Shown: positions 23,185 to 35,483, numbered from the stretch's first letter. The stretch: DNA of 64,000 bases from Cheilinus undulatus (GCF_018320785.1 NC_054867.1:35405855-35469854); one strand, 5' to 3'. Program-made: numbers and translations. Notes: a model not told the origin generated them from the letters alone.

Positions 23185-24500
23185 TTGGTAGTTAATTTCT
23201 TTGTCGGAACAATGATTTTTGGCAGTGTTTCTTATATTTTTGGAAAGTCTGTTTATCCATCTTTGAAATGGTGCCACATTTGTAAGGAACGTGCATTTGT
23301 AGGATGAGAAGCAGAGCTGAGTATGTGGGTTGAGTATACATGAGAACTTAGTGTTCTGCAAAAATCAAGTTGCAGCATTATTTGGAGTGAGCCCTAGTAC
23401 AACTCCAAACTGGAGGCCAAGTTCCATATTATGTGGGATGTCAGAGACAGGCCGTGAAGTGAGCATCCCAAGAAGACCTCTTCCTCACCCTGCAGCACTT
23501 AGGATCTATAGGTTGTCTTCCACAGATTCGTATTTAAGGTTTACAGGATGATATGGCTGATGGCTCTCTGCCCAGACAATCCGGAACAGATCACAAGCAG
23601 CTGATCTCTGGTAGGCCTGCCATGACTGCCCCTCACCGTCAGGCCCATTTGGTGTCAGCATCACGTGCACTGGAACCTGAACATGTGAAGAAACATCATG
23701 TTCAGTGATAAGTCCAAATTCTGCCTGCAGCAGTTGTATTGTAGGTTCAAAGTGTGGAGAAAACACAGAGAACGCTATGCTGATTGCTGCACAGATAGAG
23801 TAACATCTTACGGTGGAGGCAATGTGATGGTGTGGTGCAGCATTTCCCTCACTGGAAAAACAAGGCTTGTCATCTTTGACTGCAAATTCAATGGAGGGAG
23901 ATATCGAGATGAGATTCTGCAGCCAGTGGCAATACCATATCTCCACAGTCTGGGACCGAACTCTATCCTCCAAGATGACAATGCTCGCCTCCAGAATTCG
24001 GGAGTGTAGAAGATGGAATAGCCGGCCAGCAGCTCTGACCTCAACCCCATTAAACACTTGTTGGATCACCTTGGATGTGCTGTTCATATCAGAGTGAACA
24101 ACACAACCACATGGGCTGACTTTCGACAGATACTGGTTGAGGAATGAAATGCCATCCCACAGCAGTGTGTGACCAGGCTGGTGACCAGCATGAGGAGGAG
24201 GGGCCAGGCTGTTGTGGCTGTGTATGGTTCTTCCACACTCTACTGAGACTCCTGTTTGTTAAATGATGAAATTGTTAAATTGCCAACATGTCTTGTTTTT
24301 TCAGACTGAAATTATCCAATCCACCATGGGTGCAATTTTTAATGGGTGCAATCCACATACTCAGCTCTGCTGCTCATCACACAAATGCATTTCCTTACAA
24401 ATGTGCCATCATTTAAAATGAAAATAAACAGGCTTTCCAACAGTATACGATTAATTGCTAGAAGCATTGGTACAACAAAGAAAGCTCTACCAAACAAAAA
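23185..24500 (+). mobile_element. Degenerate Tc1-like transposon (family A) with long terminal inverted repeats
   Basis: The left end (about 23185-23330) and the inverted right end (about 24345-24500) share TTTGGTAG..TTCTTTGT, CTGTTTAT, GGCACATTTGTAAGGAA, ATGCATTTGT and GCAGAGCTGAGTATGTGG. The interior encodes a broken Tc1/mariner (DD34E) transposase on the plus strand: helix-turn-helix part VAALFGVSPSTT, then MFSDKSKFCL, GGGNVMVWCSIS and LQDDNARL. The usual NPIEH motif near 24048 reads NPIKH, so the catalytic glutamate is lysine. Frameshifts and stops separate the pieces. The element is inactive. Confidence 0.85.
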
Positions 24501-26550
24501 CTAGGTTTATGTCGCAGGTTAAGTATTCTATGATGCACCAGTCTGACCTACAGTTGAATTCCTTAGGTGTCAAGAAAACCATTTATCCTTAAACAACCTC
24601 ATCTGCCACACCTGTCATTGTTCCTCCCCACCCAAGGTTATCATTTATTACATACGACCTTTACCTGGCTGTCAGAACAGGACAGTTAGTGCTGCTTGCC
24701 CAAAAAAAGTATTTGCATTTACTTCCTATGACACTCTGACCTGGATTTTCAAATACTTCTACATGTTTGCGTCCTGAACTTGCCTCAACACACCCAGCGA
24801 GGAAATCTTGACATGAAGTATTTCTTCATCCTCTAATTTTAGGGCGTCCAAGAAGCTAATCCTATGCCGCCTCAGTTATCTTCTCCCAGCCATGCCCGTA
24901 TTCAAGGCAAAGATTTTGAAGAAGCCTTCAGGCACTATTTACCCATTCACCTCACATTCTGCTGAAATATAATTACAAAGACTGTAATTACATGCAGGGA
25001 TCAAAGGGTTGTGTGTCAGTGTGGTAGCTGCTTACTGAGATTTATTTTCTGTCTTTTATAATCTTTTTTTTTTTTCATTTAAGCTGAGAGTGTTGGTGCA
25101 CCAGTACCTTAATGAGAATATACTGGAATACTGCTGACTTCTTCTGTTGTCACAAAAATCAAACAAAACAGAGAAATCTGATCAAATTTGATATTTTGGA
25201 GTCAAAATGACTGAATGTGCAACAACGAGGAAGATTTAAGGCGCATCTTGCCCTTGCAAAAGTGTGGTACCATTTTAATGTGGAAATCAGGACCATGTGG
25301 AGACTGCAGGGCACTGAAGCAGACTTCCACAATGCTGTGTTGTGTTGTCAGTATGTAGAAACATAAGTAGATCCAGGGGTGGAACAGAGGAGAAGACTAA
25401 AGAGCAGCAGAAAGCATTACTCACTCTTTCTCTGGAACTGGAAAATGGGAGCAATCGAGGAGGGGGAGTGTTTGTGAGATCATTTCCTGTGTGTTTTTTT
25501 TTTATTTGCCTACCCCAACATGTTTCCATGCGCCACCAAACTGTTACAAAGAAAAAAAAACCTATGTATGGGCTGCCTGTTCATGCAGCAGGTAGAGGAC
25601 TGAGGCAGTAAGTAGGGCAGACAGGGGAAAGTTGAAACAGGGATAGAGTTTATGTCAGGATTTAAAAAAAAATCTTATATGCCAACAACTGGAGCGTTTA
25701 CCACACTTTCCACAAGTGAGAACTGGAAAAGATTTTTTTATGCTTTCAAAGTTCTGGGGCCACATACTGTAAGAAAGAAAAGCCTCTTTGTGTGCACAAT
25801 ACCACTAGTTTGAAAGTTAATTAAATATTTGCAACAACCCCCTTAGCCTGGGGGAAACATTTCCTCGAATGTTAAACTGTTTTCTGTCATGCCAACAGCT
25901 CAGAGGATATAGGATGGGAAGTAAAGCACCTTAATTGCACCTTAATTTCATGAGGACAAAGGACTGACCTGACTCTAGGAATGTCAGGGCTGGAGGGGGG
26001 AGAGCAAAGTGGGGCCCATCAAAGAGCAGAGGTCAGGATTAGGCGGGGGAAGGGTCCCGATAATTGGAGGAATTGGTTGGAGCAAACTGAGCTCTTTTGT
26101 TTTGAAGCAGCAGTGTCCTGCATGGTCCGCCTGGCTTTCTCTGCAGCTCAGACAAATCCTGCAGAGGACAAGGACAACATTAAGTTGACTTCTCACTGGG
26201 AATCTACAGTCCAATGCACAGTGAGGGCGAAAGTAACATCATATTATTGATCTTTAATTAACATAATTAAGTGCAGTCATTGCCGACAACAATGAAAACA
26301 CTTGACATGCTGCCAAAAAGCTCCAAATGTATCTTCACGTACAAACTGCGGTCATGTTCCTAGAATTATAGTTAATAGCAAGGTACAATTAATAGATGAG
26401 TACTGTAAAAACATTCTTATTATTTCTGTAAATGAATAGTTGTAAAAACAAAATGCTTGGATCTATTTTTAATGAAACATCAAATTTAAATTGACTTAGC
26501 CTTGAAAGATTTAAGAAGTTATTGCAAGTAAATTGTTATTTTATTCCTAA
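24500..26550. other. Intergenic DNA, nothing recognised
   Basis: No exon-like open frame with family resemblance was found. An open frame at 25981-26250 has no recognisable relatives and no supporting splice structure. Confidence 0.5.
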
Positions 26551-26559
26551 AAGATATGG

Positions 26560-26870
26560 AGAAGATAAGGCAGTTTTATTTGCATGGCAGATTTCATACT
26601 CATAGTGCTTTACAGCTTTATAAAACATAATAAAAGACTTGGATTTACAGTTTAAAGAGCAATAAAATAGCAGACAGCAGTAACCTGGTTAAAAGACAAG
26701 AATTTATGATCAAAAGAGTGGAGGTAAAATATTTAAAATTCACTTAGATTAATTAAAATAAACCAAGGCCACAGTAAAAATGAAACTGACTGGTTTGCAG
26801 CCAGTGAACTGCAGGGAAGAATCTGTTAAAAGTAGAAAAAGTCTAACTATAGCACGTGTCCAACTGAAAC
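26560..26870. repeat. Probable retroposon-type fish repeat (GCAGTTTTATTTGCATGGCA ... GTGCTTTACA)
   Basis: The block reading AAGGCAGTTTTATTTG and CATAGTGCTTTACAG resembles a widespread teleost repeat whose consensus describes a 3' retroposon tail. It is called from remembered resemblance only and needs a RepeatMasker-type check. Confidence 0.35.
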
Positions 26871-26910
26871 TGGAAACTGAAACATGTTACTCAAACTAAC
26901 ACCTAGAGAC

Positions 26911-27486
26911 TAACCTTGCGAAGCAGACGGATACGCCCGTTTCCTTGTTTCTCACTGGCGAATCCATCTTGCAAAGCTCCCGTCTGACTGTTTGGGCCTG
27001 GTTAGAAAGTGTCAGGACCAATCAGCGGTGAGGGGCAGTACTTTCAGGCATGGCAGAGTCGTGACGTAAGCAAGTAGCAACAAGAGGCCGGTGCTATTAT
27101 GGCGGAAAACATAAAACTGCTAAAGTGCCAGTTTTATCAGAACTTGATGACATTTCTTCATTAGAAGAAGAACAAAGAACAGCAGTGAGTTGTTTTCTTT
27201 TCAAAAACGACAAAATTCGTGTACTGACATGTCTACAGTCGCGATGATTCGCGTTATGTAGTTCTAAATGGAGTTTATTCCTCAGTAGCTGCACATGTGC
27301 ACCTCAGTAGCAGCGACGACGTCACGTGTTTTGTTGCTCTGATTGGCCCGTAGAGATATGACAGACAGAACGTTCATCCAATCTCACTCCGAGTTTTTTT
27401 CAAAGCCTCTGCCCTTTCCCAAACACTTTGTATTGAAGGTTTTCCAGATGGATGTGTGAAACAAATCCATACGATGTATCAGGTTA
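26911..27486. mobile_element. MITE copy 1, 576 bp, flanked by the perfect 9-bp duplication CCTAGAGAC
   Basis: The element starts TAACCTTGCG and ends ...ATCAGGTTA, so both ends read TAACCT inward. It is flanked by CCTAGAGAC at 26902-26910 and 27487-27495. Imperfect terminal inverted repeats run about 70 bp (GCAGAYGGAT..GTTTC and CCATCTTG/CCATCTGG blocks). It is a full-length relative, in the same orientation, of the element at 32029-32586. It has no coding capacity. A 9-bp target duplication suggests a Mutator-like source, but that is inference. Confidence 0.9.
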
Positions 27487-28429
27487 CCTAGAGACTGGAG
27501 TCTGATTTTTCTCGCACATACACACAGTGGTTGGACCTTAACTTAACCATGCATTCTGTGTGTGCTCCACAGTTTCCACACTAGACTTTGAACTTAAAGT
27601 TGATGATGTGCAGCAAAGCAGTAGTCCTATTGTTTTTTACCTTTGGGTACTAGTGTATGCCAAAAGGATAGTGTGCATCACATTTGGGCTAAAAGTAAAG
27701 TGTTGAGTATGTGCAACAAGTATGAAGCTGGAAAGTTTGTCAGTGGTTTAACTATTTGGCATACAATTGGTTTGCTGTTTTCTAACTTGTCAGCCACGTC
27801 AAAAAAAGAAAGACCCATGAGCTGAAAGGGGGCATATCGTCATCTTCCGCTCCCATCAATAAATCAATTCCCCCACTGTACATGTATACTGGGACAAGCT
27901 CAGTTGTCCAGTTAAATTGTCTAATCAATTCAAAACCCTAGCCCAACTTTACTATGCATGTAAACATACTGACTGTGTTTTACAACTGTGTTTGGTCTGA
28001 AATCTTTCTGAGTAAGGGCCTGTGTCCATAGCTGGCTTTTTTGCCCTGGCAGCACTCAGGACCTCATTTCCAGAGAGCCTCTCGGCAGCACTTATTGTTG
28101 CTACGTTACAAAAAGTAAATCCTGCCTCCCTGGGTTGCTTCTGTAATGTTGTTTTAAAATAGATCTATGTGCTTCATATTTCCATATTTCAATGAAATAT
28201 CACACAGAAAACATGCAGACAATGTAAAGGAATCCTGTCCTGTCCCAGGCAGCAGCTGCAGACCTAAAAATTACCCTTGAAAAAGGACGAAGAAACCCCA
28301 GTCACATCAATTTCTCCTCGGCTATTGTCAGGAGTCCCGCCCCTTTTTGATTTTGATTGGTAAGGGAGAAGTGACACTGACGAGCCCAGTGCTGTTCGAA
28401 AAGTTGAACAATTTCCAAATGAGGCCGCA

Positions 28430-28980
28430 TTAAACACAGCAACAAAAACAGCTGACGCTCAGGGCCTTTTCCAGCAAGACAATGACCAGAGTGAAAGCTA
28501 CACAGAAATGTTTTAAAGACAATGAGGTGAATGTTCTGGAGTGGCAGAGTCAAAGCGAAGACCTCAGTTAAATATCAAATTTGTGACTGGAGTTGAAAAG
28601 TGCCGTTCATGCCCAGTCCCTCAGCAACCTGACGGAGCTTGAGCAGTTATGCAAAGAAGAATGGAGTGACATCGCAGTGTACAGATGTGCAAGCCTGACT
28701 GAGACCTATCCACAAAGACTCAGTGCTGTGATTGCAGCCAAAGGTGCATGTACTAAATACTGACTTGAAGGGGGTTAATATTTATGTAATCACTTATTTT
28801 ACTTAACATACTTTTGTTAAACTGACATTACTTTGTAGAAATATGTTTTCATTTGACATTAAATTGTATTTTGTATTTTCTTTTAGGTTAAAAGAATCAG
28901 ATTATATTGACCATGACTAGTTTATAAAATCAATTAAAGGGTGAAACATCCAAGGGATTATACTTTTTCTAGACACTGTA
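28430..28980 (+). mobile_element. 5'-truncated Tc1-like element (family B, copy 2)
   Basis: Contains the transposase C-terminal relic (TTTTCCAGCAAGACAATGACC, then a block shared with 10920-11060: GTACAGATGTGCAAGCCTGA ... GTGCTGTGATTGCAGCCAAAGG). It ends with the family right terminal repeat (AAGGGTGAAACATCCAAGGG ... TTTTTCTAGACACTG) followed by TA at 28979-28980. The left end is missing. Confidence 0.75.
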
Positions 28981-28999
28981 TTTCCTGCTTGTTTTGGGA

Positions 29000-31780
29000 C
29001 TAAGATGCTATAGCTGCAGCCAACTATAGCAAACAGATAAAAGAATAGAACAGGAAAGCTTGAATAAACATCATGTGATGCTGTTCAGGTTTAAACTAAA
29101 AATTTGATGTAGTATGTTTTTAAAAAGGCAAAAGTCAAGTGAGTAAAAAGAAATTTATATTCAATTTATATTCAGTATAAAATGCAAATATGAAAAAAAA
29201 ACCAGTGTCAGAGTTTATAGAGGCTCATATAATGTAAATGAGGCTCCAACGAGGCACAGTGCCAAGAGTTCCTGGTATCCTGCAGCTCTGGATATTGTTG
29301 TGGGTGTTGTGGCTGACATCGCTCCTCAGTGTTGTGTGGATTAGGCTGTAGGTGCTTTGAGGATTTGGAAAATGCCACTGCTCATGTTTGCCTTAGCTGC
29401 AAGTATTTTACTGTCTGTACATTCAGATTTAAAAGAGTGTTTGCTTCTAACTGGAGGTAGTTCAAGATGTGTTTCGGATTTACTCAGGGACGTGTGTTGT
29501 GCCCCACTGTGTTTGTAACTATCGGGGGCAGGATATCAAAGTGCCGACAAACACTCAGGAGAATGTTGTTCTTGTCATGTTTGGTTACGGAGTCGGCTGT
29601 TTGGCTCCGTTTCTGATACACAAGAGAAAAGTGCTGCAGGGTGTAGAGTAGCTGAGCAGAGGGCTACTGTGTCAGAGTGTCAAACTCTTTCTTAAAGGTG
29701 TCTATATCCATCCAGGTGAGGCAAACAGAGGCAGGGCTGTTGGGATATGAGACTGGAGAAATGAATGGATCTGCTGGTGGAGTTGCCAATGTCGAAGCTG
29801 GACCTTTAAAAGTGGGCAATGTTGTGTTTATTTTGACCAGTAAATACACACATATACAGTATGTATGGACTTGAAATCTTGGAAACCCCCAGAGGCTTCA
29901 CAGGATTGAGGGCCCATGGGAGCCAGCATCTTTGGAAAGAGCAGACCTGGGACATGCCGCAGGGACTTTGTCTCTCAGTTGGCTTAACAGCTCATGTTAA
30001 AGGTGTTGAAGGAAACTGCAGAGGAAACAGGTCACCTTGGATACAGACTACGTTGTCAAAGCAACCTTGACTCTAGAAAGCAGCTGAATGAATGGATGGG
30101 TGAACACATGTACCCATGAATATCACATTACACAGAGTATTGTGTATGGATGTTGAGTGCTTGGGTGTATTTCAAGACACACGTTAAATTTCTCTCCCCC
30201 TGTGGTGGATATTTTTTTACTGATTATAAACAATGTAGGAAATACATGTTCTGCGTTTAATACAAGCAGCAAACTGAAAAATGAAGCTGATGCGTGACTT
30301 CAGAAAAATGCAGTTCCTGGAGCGACCACTAGAGACTGACTGCAGAAGCACACGTTGTCACATACACACCCCATGTTAAAATGCAGATTTTTACTGCAGA
30401 AAAATGTAAAGCCTCGTTCAAAAAGTGGTTATGGCCAAAATAGTTGGTGTCTATATTGGGGATTTATTTTAACACCATAAAATCTGAACATAAGTCGCCT
30501 TGGTGTCTCTGCACAATTATGACCTAATAAGTGACACCAAACCAAACCTCCTGGAAGATGTAAAGTCCTCTGTAAAATATGGCTGTCATGGTGATAGAAC
30601 TTGCAGGATGACAAGGAGATGAGGATTTTGCTGTGCAAGATAATTTCCGCCACTGTCAAATTGTCTCGCTTTATTGACAATTTCATCACTCAGTATGAGA
30701 GTTGTTATTTTATACTGGCTCTGGGTTTAGCGTGCAGGCTCTAATATTCATGCTAAATGCTCTGTCATACTTTCATACACTTTCAAGTCTGAGTATTAAC
30801 AGCAGTTATTTTAAGAAATTTGCCTGTTTAGAGACATGAGAGGCAGCGTTGAAACAAGCAATGGGTTAAAAACTACTTTTCCTTGATTGGTAAAATAAAG
30901 TGAAAAATTGACAATATTTTGGTTAGTGTGGATATAAAGCTTTACTATGATCTAACTCACGTCTCTGTAGTGTAACCAAACAATGTCACAGCTAAAGCTA
31001 TAACTTCATTCTTTCACTGTAGGGTTTAGTGTGGACTTTACACCATAACTTTAGTCTGAGCTTGAACTCCAAATAATGTTGGAGTCTGAACATAGCTGGT
31101 GCAACACGCTGCAAATTTCACAGTTCTCGTTAAATTTTGAGAAGGATATCAATTATGCATAATTAGGGGTATGGATGATATGACATCAAGCTAGCACAGT
31201 GTAGCTAATGGGTCATCAGCTACATTTGGACAAGAGCAAGCTTTTTCTTGAAAGACACTGAAGTGGCCGGACTTCACAAAAAATAAATTTAACTAAATAT
31301 ATTGGCCCAATTAACATATTTGTACTTATTTTTCCTTCAAAAATGTAAAGAATTTTTGCCTTTGGCAGGGAGATCAGCCCCAATTGCCTGAGCTGCAAGT
31401 GCCACTAGGGGCAATTGCAAAATTTTGGCTGCATATCTATGGGGCTGGGATGCTGTCCATCACTGGGTTCGATGCTAAAATGCTGTGTTGGGATTGGTGG
31501 GGAAAATGGGCTGGTAACTGGTCTATTGTTGTGGTTCTATGGCAGTAAAATTTGAACTCTCTGAAGGGGAAAGTTGACAAGTAAAACGGGCGCTTTAATC
31601 AAGAAGAGACTAATGAGTGTTATCATACGTCATTTTCACTCATAATGACTAATGGATGGATTTCTGTAAAATTGATCAAACATTAAACCAACCTTTTAAA
31701 TCCTATATGAAGGTTTTGAAATAACATACCCCACATAGCACAGCATAATTTCCCCTGCACATTTTCTGATTTTAAAAATC
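29000..31780. other. Intergenic DNA; one small open frame of uncertain status
   Basis: No multi-exon gene is visible. An ATG-initiated frame at 29469-29651 (60 codons) has a weak mitochondrial-subunit look and is discussed under the findings. The rest is AT-rich with no recognised element. Confidence 0.45.
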
Positions 31781-31853
31781 ATCTGGAGGACAGATGGAAA
31801 GCTGTGGTGGGCCTAATGTGGCCCCCAGGCCGCCAGTTGATGATCACTGGTGT
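31780..31853. repeat. hAT-type terminal remnant
   Basis: GTGGCCCCCAGGCCGCCAGTTGATGATCACTGG-like sequence matches the end of a widespread hAT-derived repeat (inverse of CCAGTGGTCACCAACTGG). Called by resemblance only. Confidence 0.4.
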
Positions 31854-32028
31854 AGCTGTCAGGAGGCCTCGGCTCTACATCTGTCGGTTTCTCTGTTAAC
31901 ATGAAGTTAGATTTGGCTGAATTTTAATATGGAGACTGACCATGGATTGGCTTAAACAGTTTACTTCAGAAATCAAATAGCTGATGTCACTCAGGCTTTG
32001 TCCAATATTGTCTAAACCTGTGGTTTAT

Positions 32029-32586
32029 TAACCTTGCAAAGCAGATGGATATGCCTGTTTCCTTGTTTTTTACTGGCAAATCCATCTTGTTAAGCTCCCA
32101 TCTGAACCGTCTGGGCCTGGTTAGAAAGTGTCAGGACCAATCAGCGATGAGGGGCAGTACTTTCAGGCGCAGCAGAGTCATGACGTGAACAAGCAGCAGC
32201 AAGAGCTGGTGCAGTTATGGAGGAAGATATTAGCGTGGATGCTGCTAAAACACTAGTTTTATCAGAGCTTGACAACATTTCTTCGTTAATGAAGAACAAA
32301 GAACAGCAGTGAATTGTTTTCTTTTCAAAAACAACAAAAGTCGAGTACTGACATGTCTACAGTCGCCATGTTTTGCGTTACTCCTCAGTAGCTGCGCAGG
32401 CGCAGCACAATAGCTGCTACGTCACATGTTTTGTTGCTCTTATTGGCCCGTAGAGATGTGACAGACAGAACGTTCATCCAATCACACTCCAAGTTTTTTT
32501 CAAAGCCTCTGCCTTTTCTCAAACGTTTCCTATTGAAGCTTTCCCAGATGGATGTGTGAAACAAATGCATCTGGCATGTCAGGTTA
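32029..32586. mobile_element. MITE copy 2, 558 bp, flanked by the perfect 9-bp duplication GTGGTTTAT
   Basis: Begins TAACCTTGCAAAGCAGATGG and ends with the inverse of TAACCTGACATGCCAGATGC. GTGGTTTAT flanks it at 32020-32028 and 32587-32595. It is homologous throughout to the copy at 26911-27486, with small indels and CpG-decay differences. It retains TGCGCAGGCGCA at 32393-32404, which has decayed to TGCACATGTGCA in copy 1. Confidence 0.9.
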
Positions 32587-32689
32587 GTGGTTTATATGTT
32601 GAAAATAAAGTGTTTATCTAGACTTACCAGGTGAATGTAGTGTTAAATTTGTGTAATTGTATATAATTGAATAAAATTACTGAATACAT

Positions 32690-32830
32690 ATTTCAGTTTA
32701 AAGTACAATACTTTGTGGAAATCTGTTTTCACTTTGACATTAAGGAGTTTTTTTGAAAATTTGTAAAAATTTGTAAAAGAAAAAAAATCAATAAAAGAAG
32801 TGATGACTATAGAGGGTAAATTAAGGCCAC
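32690..32830. repeat. Fragment of the Tc1-like family B terminal region
   Basis: ACTTTGTGGAAATCTGTTTTCACTTTGACATTAAGGAG parallels the subterminal block of the copies near 28830 and 39720. No transposase part is left. Confidence 0.5.
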
Positions 32831-34917
32831 AGGAACCTTGAAGTTTAGTTGGTCATCAATCATGACACCCAGATACCTGGCAGACGTAGTGAGCATGAGT
32901 TTATTTGATCCAAGCTTAATAATTAAGCTAAGATTAGAAATTGAGAGGATTAATGATGCAGATAATCTCCCAAAGAGTTAAACCCAGAATTAAAACCAAA
33001 TAATTGACAAAAAAAGTAGCATAAATGGCAAATGCTTTCCTCTGATTTGCAAAGCCTGGATGTCAACTCTACTACCTAAATTTACTTCACCTCTTGGTTC
33101 CACCCCCTGTGGTTGCTTTGCCAGAGAAAAGTGGAAATTTCCAGTAATTCCTCCTGCTTTGCAAGAAGTGCTCCTCCTCCTTCTAGTTTCCCGCCTTTCA
33201 CTCTTTACCTGCTCTCTCTCTCTCGTCTACTGCAAACAGACCTCTCGGCCCTCTGCTGCTAAATTTTGTAGTGGTGCAGAAGATTTTACATTTTTTTAAT
33301 TAAAGGGCACCAGATATGTTTCTGGCATCAACATCAGTGTATAAATCTATGTACTCTGACCCTGAACTAGAATCCATGTATTACAGATGTTAAAGATTAA
33401 GGTGTTAAATCCCTTCTTCATTAGGATAGGGACCAGATTAGAAATTAAAAATACTATTTTAAAATTTATTTGAACAAATTTTCTTCAGAGAGATCTCCCA
33501 ACTGTTTCTTTGTTTGTTTTGTGCATTGAAAGCTTATAATACCTATTAAGGGTTAAGCTATGTAGCTATTACATTAGCTCTTGAATGATGAACAAGCGTT
33601 GGTTTGGGATCACAGAACAGATGGTGGATTTGCATTTCTATTTCTCTGGCTGATCTGATATTCTGGTGTGTGGTTGGATTCGGAGATATCAAAGCTTTTC
33701 TACTACTGACACATCAGAGAATCCAAAAAAAAAGTGACAAGAGCTTTCAAAGATTATAAAGAAGGCTTAGGTGTGGCTTAGATATGAAAAAACAAGAAGA
33801 TAACTGTTATCGTGTTTACAGCGTGAGAGGTCCTGGCTATCTCACTGCGGCATCTGTGGTTTTATAACTTCCTCTTAATTCAAGAGCACAATATAACCGT
33901 GTGCACATGAGCAGCCCTCATGCTTGATAGACAAACTACAAATAAGACAGCTGGAGAGGAGAAGTTTGAGTGTGCGTGAGGCACACTGACCTTAGACTCA
34001 TTGTGAGGCACCAACAAAGAGCCATCTGCACAGCAACCACAGCTGAGATGAGGGACTCACACAGGGGGACAGAGGGGAGGGGAAGAGGGACACAGGGGCC
34101 TGGGGAGTGTAAAAAAAAAAAGACAATAAATACATGATAAAGAAATATTTAAATGGGACTTTGTCAGCTGGCTCTCATCTGAAACACTGAAGCAGTTAGT
34201 GAACATATCTCAGAGCTCTGTGCACAAGGAAAACAAGAAGCTGTTCTGTACGTGGAGCCCTCCACTGCTGGTTGAGTGGAAGACAAGAGCTGCCGGCCTA
34301 ATCACTCTGGAGCACATTTCCTGCCTCCTGCATGGTGAGATGAAGCAACCAGGAGCTGAGCAAGGCTAATATTTAACCCTGCCTCACAAATATGGTGGCT
34401 ATTTGAAACATTCAGCCAGTAGAAATATGCACGATCTGTTTGGAATGAGCCAAACTGTACTACAACACTGCCTGAGAGGTTGACATTACTGTTTTATGCT
34501 TTCATGTGCAATATGGTGCAGTCCAGTGTGGTGAAAACAAAGAAAAAATGGTGTCAGGGACATCTGTAAAAATCACAAATATTTCACAGGTAAGACATGA
34601 GAGTCAGGATTGCTTAGCAACAGCAGCAAAAAAATTCTTGCAGCCAGTGTGGTAACAGAGAAACTGATGCTGCTGCCACCATGTGGTAGACGGTGAGGAC
34701 AAACTGGAGGTAAAACTTAGCACTGAAATGATCAAAAGCTCAAAAGCATGTGTGTGCAGGGAGATATAACAGGCCCAAGTAGCTACAAGGAGCCGACCCC
34801 AGGATTAAAGCAGGAAATAATGAACAACTGATATCCTTTTTTTCTTTCTCAACCCTGTTTGAAAATATGTCCGCTAATTTGATTGACTGCAAAATGCACC
34901 GGCTCTCATGCCGGGTG

Positions 34918-34930
34918 GTTGCCTAGCAAC
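34918..34930. promoter_or_regulatory. Perfect palindromic X-box (RFX site) GTTGCCTAGCAAC
   Basis: Both half-sites match the RFX consensus (GTTGCC and AGCAAC, one-base spacer), and the site is self-complementary. No recognisable promoter or gene is adjacent; odad1, a ciliary gene, lies 5.7 kb to the right but is transcribed toward it. Confidence 0.55.
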
Positions 34931-35088
34931 ACTCATGGGAGGGAGAGCTGGATGTGGGTGGGAGGGTGTGAGTGTTAAGGGGAGGGAGGTGGGGCGCTTC
35001 ATCTAGGGGATGGTGTAGCATTCTGGGTGCAGGAGGCAGACTGACTGACTGGGGAAATACCTGGCACCATTCCCAAATAAACAAGCAA

Positions 35089-35112
35089 GAGAGAGAGAGA
35101 GAGAGAGAGAGA
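35089..35112. repeat. (GA)12 microsatellite
   Basis: Perfect GA units in the intergenic region left of the family A deletion derivative. Confidence 0.95.
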
Positions 35113-35483
35113 CAGTGAGCGAGACAGGGTATTTTCCAGATAACAGACTTCTGTGCTGTGATAAAGAGACCAAGACATTTTCTAAACGCTAACACTGTTA
35201 TTTTTTTCACAGAACAGAGCCAGACAGGGGACAGGAAGCAGAGAGAATTTCAATGGAAACTTTAACAGGACTTCTGCAACACCATATCTTAAAACCAAAG
35301 GTGGTAAGAGTACAGGACTGTTGTACTCGAGTGAAAGTAGAGTTACTCTGGTTAGAATTGACTTAAGAAAAAGTACTGGTCCATACATCTACTCAAGTAA
35401 AAGTAAAAATTATTAGATTTAAAGTTTATTCCAAGTATTGAGTAGCTTCTAAGTAATCCAAATTTAAACTTAGCACAGAAAAG

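Larger units (their letters stand above)
32830..35290. other. Intergenic DNA with an RFX-type palindrome and a (GA)n tract
   Basis: No coding exon was recognised. GTTGCCTAGCAAC lies at 34918-34930, next to a G-rich stretch (34930-35040). A (GA)12 microsatellite lies at 35089-35112. An open frame on the minus strand here reflects purine-rich low complexity. Confidence 0.5.

Noticed and set aside
23506-24087. Long minus-strand open frame of 193 codons
   Set aside because: Antisense shadow of the Tc1 family A transposase, whose recognisable motifs are on the plus strand.
34923-35210. Minus-strand open frame of 95 codons next to the X-box
   Set aside because: Its sequence is dominated by the (GA)n tract and G-rich stretch; no recognisable domain.
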